Shown in pieces: positions 1-5,972 of a DNA stretch of 5,972 nt. This DNA comes from Bordetella parapertussis (GTDB lineage Bacteria > Pseudomonadota > Gammaproteobacteria > Burkholderiales > Burkholderiaceae_B), in contig CAMBPA010000096.1 in assembly GCA_945869355.1 (NCBI GenBank), positions 1-5,972 on the forward strand, in the 5' to 3' direction. Position numbers and translations under genes: made by a program. The notes beneath the pieces were generated by a model. The model did no database searches, was not told the origin of the DNA, and saw nothing but the letters and a program-made list of their open reading frames with translations. How positions within the stretch are numbered: position 1 is the first letter of the stretch; every line of letters begins with the position of its first letter.

Positions 1-67
1 ATTGACTTGTGTCAGGGAATGTTTTGTGTGCGCTGCAGCATCAAGGCGGTTGTCGCCCCCGCAGGCG
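1..67. other. Sequence downstream of lptB, no gene recognised
   Basis: These 67 bases follow the lptB stop codon in the direction of transcription. I see no convincing start codon with a ribosome-binding site. An ATG preceded by TTG on the minus strand opens only nine codons before a stop. One minus-strand frame is open to the window edge but has no ATG, GTG or TTG start. The only hairpin is a 4-bp GGCG/CGCC stem without a T tract, so no terminator can be called. In many proteobacteria the next gene is rpoN, which may begin just beyond the edge, but that is synteny knowledge and is not visible here. Confidence 0.5.
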
Positions 68-859
68 TTACATCTTGAAGTGTTCGCCCAGGTACACACG
101 ACGCACAGAGGCGTCATTAATGATCTCGTCAGGCACGCCGCTTGTGAGCACTTTACCTTCGCTAATGATGTAGGCGCGGTCGCAGATGCCGAGGGTCTCT
201 CGTACGTTGTGATCTGTAATGAGCACCCCGATGCCGCGACTTTTCAGAAAGCGCACGATGCGCTGGATTTCAATGACGGCAATAGGGTCTACACCGGCGA
301 AGGGTTCGTCCAGCAGAATAAATCGAGGGCGCGTCGCCAGCGCACGAGAAATTTCTACGCGCCGGCGTTCTCCGCCAGAAAGCGACAAGGCGCTGTTTTT
401 TCGGATATGCGTGATTTGTAGCTCGTCGAGCAAGGAGTCAAGCTGTCGCTCGATCATGCTTGTTGAGAACTTTTTGCCTTCGTTATCGATCTGTAATTCG
501 AGCACAGCCCGGATATTTTGTTCGACCGTTAGTCTGCGAAAAACGGAGGCATCCTGTGGCAGGTAGGACAAGCCCATGCGCGCACGCCGATGAATGGGCA
601 TGCTGCTGATGGGGATGTCATCAATTTCGATACGGCCGGCATCGGCCGCGACCAAGCCTACGATCATGTAAAAACTGGTGGTTTTCCCGGCGCCATTGGG
701 GCCCAGCAGACCAACGACCTCACCACTATTGACTGAAATAGAGACATCCTGCACCACCATCCGTCCACTATAGGACTTGCGTAGGCCGGTTGCGCTGAGC
801 TTACCTGGCGCGTGCTCAGAGGCTGGATGGAATGAGGTTGAGGCTTGCGATGTTTGCAT
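68..859 (-). CDS. lptB: LptB, ATPase subunit of the LPS export ABC transporter
   Basis: Cytoplasmic ATP-binding subunit. As a dimer with the membrane proteins LptF and LptG it powers extraction of lipopolysaccharide from the inner membrane into the LptC-LptA bridge. The 263-residue protein has every ABC ATPase motif: Walker A GPNGAGKT at 53-60, Q-loop glutamine Q102 in LPQDASVF, signature LSGGERRR at 160-167, Walker B ILLDEP at 181-186 with catalytic E185, and switch histidine H217 in TDHNVRE. The F-R pair after the Q-loop (107-108), which in E. coli LptB contacts LptF/G, is present. The residue after Q102 is Asp, where E. coli has Glu. The ABC fold starts near residue 20, so about 18 residues precede it compared with the E. 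coli protein. No other in-frame start fits, and no clear Shine-Dalgarno sequence precedes the ATG. It lies 10 bp after lptA and is the last operon gene in view. Confidence 0.97.
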   Translation of the reverse strand: MQTSQASTSFHPASEHAPGKLSATGLRKSYSGRMVVQDVSISVNSGEVVGLLGPNGAGKTTSFYMIVGLVAADAGRIEIDDIPISSMPIHRRARMGLSYLPQDASVFRRLTVEQNIRAVLELQIDNEGKKFSTSMIERQLDSLLDELQITHIRKNSALSLSGGERRRVEISRALATRPRFILLDEPFAGVDPIAVIEIQRIVRFLKSRGIGVLITDHNVRETLGICDRAYIISEGKVLTSGVPDEIINDASVRRVYLGEHFKM

Positions 860-869
860 AAGGGGTGCT

Positions 870-1523
870 TCAGGGGCGGGCGGCGCCGGCGGGCCTACTT
901 ACGGGGGGTGGCGGCAGATTGCCTTGCTTGGCTTGGCACTCCGCGACGGCTGCCTCCGCACGTGCTTTGGGCTGTGCAACGGAGCGCACGCGCCCATCGG
1001 CGTTGGCAGAGTTAGGCCCTGAAAACGCTTGATAGACATCGGTTTTCTGGTTGTAGCGGACCTGTTGGCCGCTGACCGTATCAAAGTGTTTGCCACAGAT
1101 GTAGCGTGAGACCACCGCCTTGCCGATTAAATCAAAGGTTTCGTTTTTACCGTCGTATTCAGCGCGTTGGCCCACACCTTCGAGCACTTCAAAGTTCTCT
1201 GGGCGCAATTGACGGATCAACACCAGTTTGTCGCTCTTCATGGTGGCTTCGCCAAACTGGTTACCGTCTTTATCCTCACGCATTTGCAGCACATCGGCAT
1301 TCATGGTGAGTAAGCCTCGCGTCATCACGACTTTGCCGGTGAAGGTACTTTCGCGTTTTGTGTCATCGTAATGAAGCGTGTCTGACAAAATCGTCGTGCT
1401 TGGCTCCTCGGGTGTTGCGACTGCAGCGGGCGCCCGTTGCGCAAGGGCCATTGCGCCAAGCGACAGGCACAGCATGGCGATGAGTGACTGCACGGCGGCG
1501 CGCGGAGAGCAAAATGTAATCAT
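870..1523 (-). CDS. lptA: LptA, periplasmic LPS-bridge protein
   Basis: Periplasmic beta-jellyroll protein that oligomerises between LptC and LptD to carry lipopolysaccharide across the periplasm. The 217-residue product has an export signal: a hydrophobic stretch at about 10-27 ending in AMALA, with probable cleavage between A28 and Q29. The OstA/LptA domain runs from about 42 to 178. It shows the family pattern of [10 protein letters not shown], then [21 protein letters not shown], a later KAVVSR strand and a VSGQQVRYN strand. The C-terminal 35 or so residues are Ala/Pro-rich ([10 protein letters not shown]), probably disordered, and account for much of the extra length over the 185-residue E. 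coli protein. The mature part contains two cysteines, C143 and C195. The start overlaps the lptC stop as ATGA, and no Shine-Dalgarno is visible, so translation is probably coupled to lptC. Confidence 0.93.
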   Translation of the reverse strand: MITFCSPRAAVQSLIAMLCLSLGAMALAQRAPAAVATPEEPSTTILSDTLHYDDTKRESTFTGKVVMTRGLLTMNADVLQMREDKDGNQFGEATMKSDKLVLIRQLRPENFEVLEGVGQRAEYDGKNETFDLIGKAVVSRYICGKHFDTVSGQQVRYNQKTDVYQAFSGPNSANADGRVRSVAQPKARAEAAVAECQAKQGNLPPPPVSRPAGAARP

Positions 1524-2137
1524 GGTTTGGGCATAAACGCTTTGGGGGTGGACTCTGCCGGCTGATCTTTCGGGGCAATGTCGACATCGGTCGATTTAAA
1601 CACGTCTAGCTGCTGCGTGGCGTTGTTGAAGCGCATGCCGGTTCCGCTCATGCGCGAGCGGCCACTCGTGGCGACGGCGGGAAGGTCCGTGTAGCTCACA
1701 TCTTCCTTGACAAGCAAGGTGAGTTCTTCGCTACGAAAATTAAGTGGTTGACGCTCGGCATCCCCCAGGCGCAAGACGACGGCGTCACCTCGCATGATGA
1801 TGCGATTGCCTTCGTCGTAAATCACAGCGATGCGCGAGGTGGCAACAGTGAGCGGGTTTCCAGGCTTGAGCCCAAAGGCGCGAGGCGCGATCAGTTCGTA
1901 GGATTTGTCGTCGGGGAAGTGCTCCATTAGATCGCCCTCTAGGCGATGGATCACAATCCCTTTCTCGTCCGTGCGCAGAAGCACGATTTTTTTTGCCCAG
2001 GTATCTGGCTCGTGTGTGAGACGGCTAGGTGGGTCAATTTCAACGGCGCGTTGTGAATAGTCGGCGGCCCACCACGTGCCCATGACAAGCGAGAGCAGGA
2101 TAATGAGTGAGACGACGATCGAGGCGCGTTCTTTCAT
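1520..2137 (-). CDS. lptC: LptC, inner-membrane LPS export protein
   Basis: Bitopic inner-membrane protein that receives lipopolysaccharide from the LptB2FG transporter and passes it to LptA. The 205-residue sequence starts with MKERAS and a single hydrophobic transmembrane helix at about 7-25 (IVVSLIILLSLVMGTWWA). The periplasmic LptC/YrbK beta-jellyroll spans roughly 40-190, including the typical YDEGNRIIMRGDAVVLR strand pair. A short polar, Pro-containing tail follows. Sequence conservation in this family is low, so the name rests on the membrane-anchor plus jellyroll pattern together with its position between kdsC and lptA-lptB, which is the classical order. Its start lies 6 bp after the kdsC stop with no purine-rich ribosome-binding site, and its stop overlaps the lptA start by 4 bp. 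Confidence 0.93.
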   Translation of the reverse strand: MKERASIVVSLIILLSLVMGTWWAADYSQRAVEIDPPSRLTHEPDTWAKKIVLLRTDEKGIVIHRLEGDLMEHFPDDKSYELIAPRAFGLKPGNPLTVATSRIAVIYDEGNRIIMRGDAVVLRLGDAERQPLNFRSEELTLLVKEDVSYTDLPAVATSGRSRMSGTGMRFNNATQQLDVFKSTDVDIAPKDQPAESTPKAFMPKP

Positions 2138-2143
2138 GACGGC

Positions 2144-2743
2144 TTACTGAATCGTGCCTGGGCCTAGACGCCCCGGCTGAAAAAAAGTTCCAAGCCGATG
2201 CTGCGCGGCCAAAATAATGTCACAGCACTCGCGTGCAGCACCATGACCACCCGCTTTAATGGCCACCCAATGCGCAGCTTGTTGCACATAGGCTGGTGCA
2301 TCTGGCACGGAGGCTGCAAAGCCTGTGCGCTGCATGGCGGGCAAGTCGATTAGGTCGTCTCCCATGAACCCCGTTTGTTCCAGTGAGACATGGTGTTTTA
2401 AGGCGAGCTCCGTGATGGCGAGGCCTTTGTCTCGGACGTTTTGCAGGACATCACCGAGCCCAAGTTCGGCGGCACGACGATCGACGATCGGACCGGAGCG
2501 GCCGGTCATCAGCACGACGGTGACGCCGCTGGCCGCCAGCATTTTCAGCCCATGGCCGTCTAGCGCATTAAAACGTTTGAACACTTCTCCGTGCTCGCCA
2601 TACCAAAGGCTCCCGTCGGTCAGTATGCCGTCAACATCGAACACCATGAGCTTGATGCGCGCGAGGCGCTCTCGGACTGAGGCAGAAATTTTTGCAAGCA
2701 CCAATGCTTCAGCAGGATGGGGGATGAGAGGAGGTCTGTTCAT
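2144..2743 (-). CDS. kdsC: KdsC, Kdo-8-phosphate phosphatase (HAD family)
   Basis: Cytoplasmic phosphatase that converts 3-deoxy-D-manno-octulosonate 8-phosphate to Kdo, the sugar later activated by KdsB and attached to lipid A. The 199-residue sequence is a HAD-superfamily C0-type (capless) enzyme. Motif I is DVDGILTDG with nucleophile D36 and acid/base D38. Motif II is MTGRSG at 79-84, the motif III lysine is probably K106 in DKG, and motif IV is MGDDLIDLPAM with D129, D130 and D133. The GGHGAARE segment at 165-172 matches the tail that closes the neighbouring active site in the tetramer. About 27 residues follow that segment. The ATG at 2743 lies 6 bp after the kdsD stop without a good Shine-Dalgarno; the HAD core begins near residue 30, as in E. 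coli KdsC with its N-terminal extension. Confidence 0.96.
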   Translation of the reverse strand: MNRPPLIPHPAEALVLAKISASVRERLARIKLMVFDVDGILTDGSLWYGEHGEVFKRFNALDGHGLKMLAASGVTVVLMTGRSGPIVDRRAAELGLGDVLQNVRDKGLAITELALKHHVSLEQTGFMGDDLIDLPAMQRTGFAASVPDAPAYVQQAAHWVAIKAGGHGAARECCDIILAAQHRLGTFFQPGRLGPGTIQ

Positions 2744-2749
2744 GACGGT

Positions 2750-3736
2750 TTAGACGACCTTCGCCGCCATTAAATCGTGCATATGCACGGCGCCGATCAG
2801 CTTGCCCTGGTCGTCAGACACTAGCATCTGGTTGAGTTTGTGGCTGTCCATGATCACTGCCGCATCGACAGCGAGCGCTTCGGGTTGAATGTGTCGAGGG
2901 TTGGGGGACATGCCGTCTGCCACAGTTAGCTTGCGGACATCGCCTTTGCGTTCGATGAGGCGCCGCAGATCGCCGTCCGTAAAAATGCCGATCGCGCGGC
3001 CGTCGGAGTCGATGACGGCCGTCATGCCCATGCCTTTGCGGGAGATCTCTTCTAAGGCTTCAAAAACCGAAGCCGATTGCGTGACGCAGGGCACTGCACT
3101 CGCACTGCGCATGATGTCAGCCACGCGGGTCAATAGCCGACGACCCAGCGCGCCGCCAGGGTGCGAGCGGGCAAAGTCGTCAGCGTCGAAGCCTCGTGCC
3201 TCAAGGCAGGCAACGGCCAAGGCATCGCCCATGGCCAGCGCAACCGTGGTGCTTGCGGTAGGTGCAAGATTGAGCGGGCAGGCTTCCTGAGAGACGCTCA
3301 CATCTAGGTGCACGTCGGCCAGGCGAGCGAGTTCTGAATCGTTGTGCCCTGTCATGGCGATTACTTTGACGCCAAGCCGATGTGCGGCGGGCAGAATAGC
3401 GAGCAACTCTTGGCCCGACCCGGAATACGACACGGCAATCAGCAGGTCTTGCCCACTAATCATCCCGATGTCGCCATGAACGGCTTCGGCCGCATGTAAG
3501 AAAAACGAAGGCGTGCCTGTCGAGGCCAGCGTCGCTGCGATTTTCCGAGCAATATGGCCTGTTTTCCCTAAGCCGCAGACCACCACCCGACCTGGGCAGG
3601 CGAGCATGAGCGCGACCGCCTGTTCAACGCTCGCGTCTAGGCGTTGATTCAGTTCGGTTAGCGCCCGGGCTTCGATATCCAGGGTGCGACGAGCGGATGC
3701 AAGCACAGAGGCTGCGGACGGTTTAGGTGAAGACAT
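2750..3736 (-). CDS. kdsD: KdsD, D-arabinose 5-phosphate isomerase
   Basis: Interconverts D-ribulose 5-phosphate and D-arabinose 5-phosphate, the first committed step towards Kdo for LPS. The 328 residues match the KpsF/GutQ/KdsD architecture. An N-terminal SIS sugar-isomerase domain covers about 38-175, with VCGLGKTGHIARK and the serine-rich SYSGSGQE loop. A linker containing SHPGGALGRR follows, then two CBS domains at about 204-260 and 271-328. K58, E110, E151 and H192 line up, one residue earlier, with the catalytically important K59, E111, E152 and H193 of E. coli KdsD, so the enzyme should be active. Paralogues KpsF and GutQ share this architecture; the kdsC-lptCAB context supports KdsD. 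It is the first gene of the operon. The ATG is preceded by no clear Shine-Dalgarno, and an AT-rich inverted repeat ends only 4 bp upstream. Confidence 0.96.
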   Translation of the reverse strand: MSSPKPSAASVLASARRTLDIEARALTELNQRLDASVEQAVALMLACPGRVVVCGLGKTGHIARKIAATLASTGTPSFFLHAAEAVHGDIGMISGQDLLIAVSYSGSGQELLAILPAAHRLGVKVIAMTGHNDSELARLADVHLDVSVSQEACPLNLAPTASTTVALAMGDALAVACLEARGFDADDFARSHPGGALGRRLLTRVADIMRSASAVPCVTQSASVFEALEEISRKGMGMTAVIDSDGRAIGIFTDGDLRRLIERKGDVRKLTVADGMSPNPRHIQPEALAVDAAVIMDSHKLNQMLVSDDQGKLIGAVHMHDLMAAKVV

Positions 3737-3740
3737 TGCC

Positions 3741-3752
3741 CGATTTTAATCG
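3741..3752. repeat. AT-rich 5-2-5 inverted repeat by the kdsD start
   Basis: CGATT and AATCG arms are separated by TT. The repeat ends four bases upstream of the kdsD ATG, so it could overlap the promoter or the initiation region. At this length it could arise by chance. Confidence 0.5.
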
Positions 3753-3755
3753 TTT

Positions 3756-3773
3756 CAGCCCGCAGGCGGGCTG
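3756..3773. repeat. GC-rich perfect inverted repeat upstream of kdsD
   Basis: The arms CAGCCCGC (3756-3763) and GCGGGCTG (3766-3773) are exact reverse complements around a 2-base AG centre. As RNA this would fold as a 7-bp stem with a CAGG (or CCTG) tetraloop. No T tract follows on either strand, so it is not a normal intrinsic terminator. It could be an operator for a dimeric regulator or a 5'-leader hairpin, depending on where transcription starts. Confidence 0.6.
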
Positions 3774-3836
3774 CGGTTCTATCTGCTACTGTCCGACCAT
3801 CAACCATCGTTAATTTTTGACGTTTTTAGGTTTCCT

Positions 3837-5093
3837 ATGGCCACGACCCCTTTTCTATCGAACCCATCTCCTTCTGGCGCGTTGGCGCCCTTTGAGGCCC
3901 GCCTGGGCACGCCCGGATCCCCCACTGCGCTGCGGGTGATGTTGTTGGGTTCGGGTGAGCTCGGCAAGGAAGTCATCATGGCCTTACAACGCTTTGGGGT
4001 TGAAGTCATTGCGGTGGACCGTTATGCCCAGGCACCCGGGCAGCAGGTCGCGCACCGGGCGCATGTTGTCGCCATGACAGACAAAGAAGCGCTTAGGAAG
4101 ATAATCGCACAAGAGCGCCCCCACATTATTGTTCCGGAAATTGAAGCGATCGCGACCGAGCTGTTGGTTGAACTTGAGGCGGCAGGTCAAGTGCGCGTGA
4201 CCCCAACTGCGCGGGCCGCGCAACTGACGATGAATCGCGAGGGAATCCGCCGGCTGGCGGCTGAGCAACTGGGATTGCCTACCTCGCCCTATCAGTTCGC
4301 GGATTCCATCCAGGAGCTTGAACTTGCGACCCAAAAAATTGGTTTTCCCTGTTTGGTCAAGCCTGTGATGTCCTCCTCTGGCAAGGGCCAGTCGGTATTG
4401 CGCGGGCCGCAAGATATCGCGTCTGCTTGGAATATTGCTCGGCAAGGGGGTCGGGTCGACGGTACGCGCATCATTGTTGAGGGGTTCATCGATTTTGAAT
4501 ATGAGATCACACTCTTGACGGTGCGTGCACGTGGCGCAGACGGCAAGATTTCGACACATTTTTGCGAACCGATCGGCCATTGCCAGGTGGACGGCGACTA
4601 TGTCGAGAGCTGGCAGCCGCAGCCCATGCCTGAGCGGGCCTTGGAACGCGCCAAGCAAATCGCATTGCAGGTGACGGATAGTTTGGGGGGCCAGGGTATT
4701 TTTGGGGTGGAGCTCTTTGTGTCGGGGGACCAAGTTTGGTTCTCTGAGGTGAGCCCTCGCCCACACGACACAGGCTTGGTGACGCTTGTGACGCAACGCC
4801 AAAGCGAGTTTGAACTGCATGCACGCGCGCTACTCGGGTTGCCTGTCGATACCGCCTTGAGTGCACCGGGGGCAAGCAGTGTAATTTATGGAGGGGTCGA
4901 GGCGAAAGGGATTGGCTTTGACGGCGTAGCGGCCGCGCTGGCCGAGCCGGGCACCGATGTGCGGCTCTTCGGTAAGCCTGAGTCCTTTGTGAAGCGACGG
5001 ATGGGGGTTGCGCTGGCGCAAGACCGTACGACCGACGAGGCGCGTGCCAAAGCGTTGCGTGTGTCGCGCGCGGTCAAGATACGACCCGCCTGA
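3837..5093 (+). CDS. purT: PurT, formate-dependent GAR transformylase
   Basis: Catalyses ATP- and formate-dependent formylation of glycinamide ribonucleotide (GAR), the folate-independent route for the third step of de novo purine synthesis. The 418 residues form an ATP-grasp enzyme. The N-terminal domain has [13 protein letters not shown] at 33-45 and the GAR-binding EIEAIAT at 101-107. The central ATP-binding region has [14 protein letters not shown] at 131-144 and [13 protein letters not shown] at 174-186. Metal and catalytic residues fall in GVELFV (290-295) and [11 protein letters not shown] (303-313). The C-terminal domain includes DVRLFGKPE and RRMGVALA. The 392-residue E. coli protein lines up almost throughout. 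The N terminus here carries about 15-20 extra Pro/Ser/Ala-rich residues. No downstream in-frame ATG precedes the conserved RVMLLGSGE, and an AGG lies six bases before the chosen ATG. Divergent from kdsD; apt follows on the same strand. Confidence 0.97.
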   Translation: MATTPFLSNPSPSGALAPFEARLGTPGSPTALRVMLLGSGELGKEVIMALQRFGVEVIAVDRYAQAPGQQVAHRAHVVAMTDKEALRKIIAQERPHIIVPEIEAIATELLVELEAAGQVRVTPTARAAQLTMNREGIRRLAAEQLGLPTSPYQFADSIQELELATQKIGFPCLVKPVMSSSGKGQSVLRGPQDIASAWNIARQGGRVDGTRIIVEGFIDFEYEITLLTVRARGADGKISTHFCEPIGHCQVDGDYVESWQPQPMPERALERAKQIALQVTDSLGGQGIFGVELFVSGDQVWFSEVSPRPHDTGLVTLVTQRQSEFELHARALLGLPVDTALSAPGASSVIYGGVEAKGIGFDGVAAALAEPGTDVRLFGKPESFVKRRMGVALAQDRTTDEARAKALRVSRAVKIRPA

Positions 5094-5175
5094 AATATAT
5101 TCCTTAACTAGGCGTGTGTCGGTACAGGCTTAGCGTATTCTTTGTTCTGTTTAAATGTATGCGGAGAATCGTTTG
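5094..5175 (+). promoter_or_regulatory. purT-apt spacer, no terminator seen
   Basis: This 82-bp gap is more AT-rich than the flanking genes. I see no hairpin with a T run after purT, so readthrough into apt is possible. A TATTCT hexamer at 5136-5141 could be a weak -10 element for a separate apt promoter, but no convincing -35 lies 16-18 bases upstream. The promoter is only a possibility. Confidence 0.25.
5163..5167 (+). promoter_or_regulatory. Ribosome-binding site that fixes the apt start
   Basis: GGAGA lies nine to ten bases before the ATG at 5176. It falls downstream of the earlier in-frame ATG at 5155, which has only T-rich sequence before it. This favours the shorter 183-residue Apt. 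Confidence 0.75.
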
Positions 5176-5727
5176 ATGAATACCCCGATTCCATATCAGG
5201 ATCCAATAGAACTTGTGCGCAGCCTGATCCGCAACGTACCTGATTGGCCGAAGCCCGGCGTCATGTTTCGTGACATTACTCCCCTACTGCAAGACCCGCG
5301 CGCTTTTCGTTCGCTGATCGATATCTTTGTTTACCGCCACATGCGCCACAAGCTCGACGTGGTGGTCGGTATCGACGCGCGGGGATTTATTTTTGGTAGC
5401 GCGCTTGCCTACGCATTGGGTGTCGGTTTTGTTCCGGTTCGTAAACAGGGCAAATTGCCTTACAAGACCGTCTCAGCGGCATACACGCTTGAGTACGGCG
5501 ATGCGGTCGTTGAGGTGCATCAAGATGCCGTCAAGCCGGGGCAGCGCGTGTTGCTTGTGGATGACCTGGTTGCGACGGGCGGAACGATGCTCGCCGCCGT
5601 TAAGTTGCTACAACAGTTGGGCAGTAATGTGGTTGAGGCGGCTGCCATCGTGGATCTTCCCGACTTGGGCGGGTCCTCCCTGATCGCGAAAACAGACACT
5701 CCGTTCTTTAGCGTATGCACGTTCTAG
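5176..5727 (+). CDS. apt: Apt, adenine phosphoribosyltransferase
   Basis: Cytoplasmic purine-salvage enzyme that joins adenine and PRPP to give AMP and pyrophosphate. With the start at 5176 the protein has 183 residues, the same as E. coli Apt; an in-frame ATG at 5155 would add seven residues but lacks a ribosome-binding site. Family landmarks are clear. The N-terminal [17 protein letters not shown] at 22-38 is the adenine-binding hood. GIDARGF (65-71) and [12 protein letters not shown] (87-98) follow, the latter being the flexible catalytic loop region. The PRPP-binding signature [13 protein letters not shown] is at 125-137, with the acidic pair D129-D130. The end, FFSVCTF, is in the usual position. 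It may be co-transcribed with purT, although the 82-bp gap leaves room for its own promoter. Confidence 0.97.
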   Translation: MNTPIPYQDPIELVRSLIRNVPDWPKPGVMFRDITPLLQDPRAFRSLIDIFVYRHMRHKLDVVVGIDARGFIFGSALAYALGVGFVPVRKQGKLPYKTVSAAYTLEYGDAVVEVHQDAVKPGQRVLLVDDLVATGGTMLAAVKLLQQLGSNVVEAAAIVDLPDLGGSSLIAKTDTPFFSVCTF

Positions 5728-5768
5728 GCGCGTAGGCTGATTGACACGCGCAACGCTACGCCAGGTGT
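5728..5768. other. Convergent apt / ilvA gap
   Basis: This 41-bp stretch lies between two genes that end towards each other, where a shared terminator would be expected. The only structure is a 6-bp inverted repeat, GCGTAG (5730-5735) and CTACGC (5756-5761), with a 20-base loop. There is no T tract on either strand, so I do not call an intrinsic terminator. Confidence 0.4.
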
Positions 5769-5972
5769 TCAAAGAAATAGTTTGTAGGCAGGATTGTCCG
5801 TCTCATTCCAGTGTGGGTAACCCACTTCGTCCAGAAAGGCGTTGAAGGCTTTTTTGCTACCTGCGGGCACTTGAATCCCAATCAAGATCTGACCGTAATC
5901 CGCACCTTGGTTTCGGTAATGAAAAAGGCTGATGTTCCAGTCTGGCTTCATTGATTGCAGAAAGCGCATCAG
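5769..5972 (-). CDS. ilvA: IlvA C-terminus (threonine dehydratase), partial
   Basis: Only the last 67 residues are in the window; the frame stays open through the right edge. The segment with WNISLFHYRNQGADYG, then ILIGIQVPAG, then FLDEVGYPHWNETDNPAYKLFL matches the second ACT-like regulatory domain at the end of biosynthetic threonine ammonia-lyase. That PLP enzyme makes 2-oxobutanoate for isoleucine synthesis and is inhibited by isoleucine through this domain. The long IlvA form has about 500 residues, so more than four fifths of the gene, including the whole catalytic domain, is missing here. It ends on a normal TGA and shows no sign of decay. Convergent with apt. Confidence 0.93.
   Translation of the reverse strand: MMRFLQSMKPDWNISLFHYRNQGADYGQILIGIQVPAGSKKAFNAFLDEVGYPHWNETDNPAYKLFL

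Larger units (their letters stand above)
3737..3836. promoter_or_regulatory. Divergent kdsD / purT intergenic region
   Basis: This 100-bp gap separates the minus-strand LPS operon from plus-strand purT, so it should contain both promoters. On the purT side there is an AT-rich run (TTAATTTTT, 3810-3818) about 20 bp before the start and a weak ribosome-binding AGG at 3828-3830, six bases before the ATG. A hexamer ACCATC is directly repeated at 3796-3801 and 3803-3808. On the kdsD side, TAAAAT (minus strand, 3748-3743) is one base from a sigma-70 -10 box. It is so close to the ATG that it would give an almost leaderless mRNA, and no matching -35 is present. I cannot name a regulator; no clear PurR box is visible. 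The existence of promoters here is inferred from gene orientation. Confidence 0.55.

Noticed and set aside
2..421. 139-codon plus-strand open frame at the left edge
   Set aside because: It is antisense to the C-terminal half of lptB, which has all its motifs, and its product shows no recognisable domain.
875..896. GC-rich near-palindrome at the lptA 3' end
   Set aside because: It encodes the Pro/Ala/Gly tail of LptA and has no T tract, so it does not look like a terminator between lptA and lptB.
2476..2507. Tandem GACGATC repeat followed by a GACCGG/CCGGTC hairpin
   Set aside because: It lies within kdsC and encodes the conserved MTGRSGPIVDRR segment. The pattern follows from arginine, glycine and aspartate codons in GC-rich DNA.
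3817..3822. TTGACG as a -35 box for purT
   Set aside because: A -10 element 17 bases downstream would fall inside the purT coding sequence, and no -10-like hexamer is there.
3984..4820. 278-codon minus-strand open frame antisense to purT
   Set aside because: The plus-strand frame encodes a clear full-length PurT. The antisense product is rich in Arg, His and Leu, with no recognisable domain, as expected for a shadow frame in GC-rich DNA.
5155..5175. Earlier ATG for apt adding seven residues
   Set aside because: No ribosome-binding site precedes it, whereas GGAGA precedes the ATG at 5176, which also gives the usual family length.
5730..5761. Inverted repeat GCGTAG/CTACGC as an apt-ilvA terminator
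   Set aside because: The stem is only 6 bp with a 20-base loop and no T run on either strand.

Overview
The window looks like ordinary core chromosome of a betaproteobacterium. Gene content, protein sequences and a moderately high G+C content by eye all suggest Burkholderiales, most likely near Alcaligenaceae. That placement comes from remembered protein similarity and was not computed. There are eight protein-coding genes, one of them cut by the window edge. I saw no RNA gene, mobile element, CRISPR array, phage trace or frameshift.

Positions 68-3736, minus strand, form a compact five-gene operon read right to left: kdsD, kdsC, lptC, lptA, lptB. It joins two linked jobs. KdsD makes arabinose 5-phosphate, the precursor of Kdo, and KdsC dephosphorylates Kdo-8-phosphate. 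LptC, LptA and LptB are the inner-membrane tether, the periplasmic bridge and the cytoplasmic ATPase of the lipopolysaccharide export machine. The genes are 6 bp apart, 6 bp apart, overlapping by 4 bp, and 10 bp apart. Most junctions lack a clear ribosome-binding site, so translational coupling is likely. No terminator is visible after lptB, so the transcript probably continues past the left edge. In many proteobacteria rpoN lies there, but nothing in these 67 bases shows it.

Positions 3737-3836 are a divergent intergenic region with two adjacent inverted repeats close to the kdsD start. It should hold the promoters for the LPS operon on the left and the purine genes on the right.

Positions 3837-5727, plus strand, carry purT (formate-dependent GAR transformylase, de novo purine synthesis) and apt (adenine phosphoribosyltransferase, purine salvage), 82 bp apart. 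Positions 5769-5972, minus strand, are the C-terminal end of ilvA, convergent with apt.

I found no credible undescribed system. The points worth a second look are small: the inverted repeats upstream of kdsD, a repeated Shine-Dalgarno-less gene junction, a cysteine-containing LptA with a proline-rich tail, N-terminal extensions on PurT and LptB, one substitution in the LptB Q-loop, and the purT-apt pairing.
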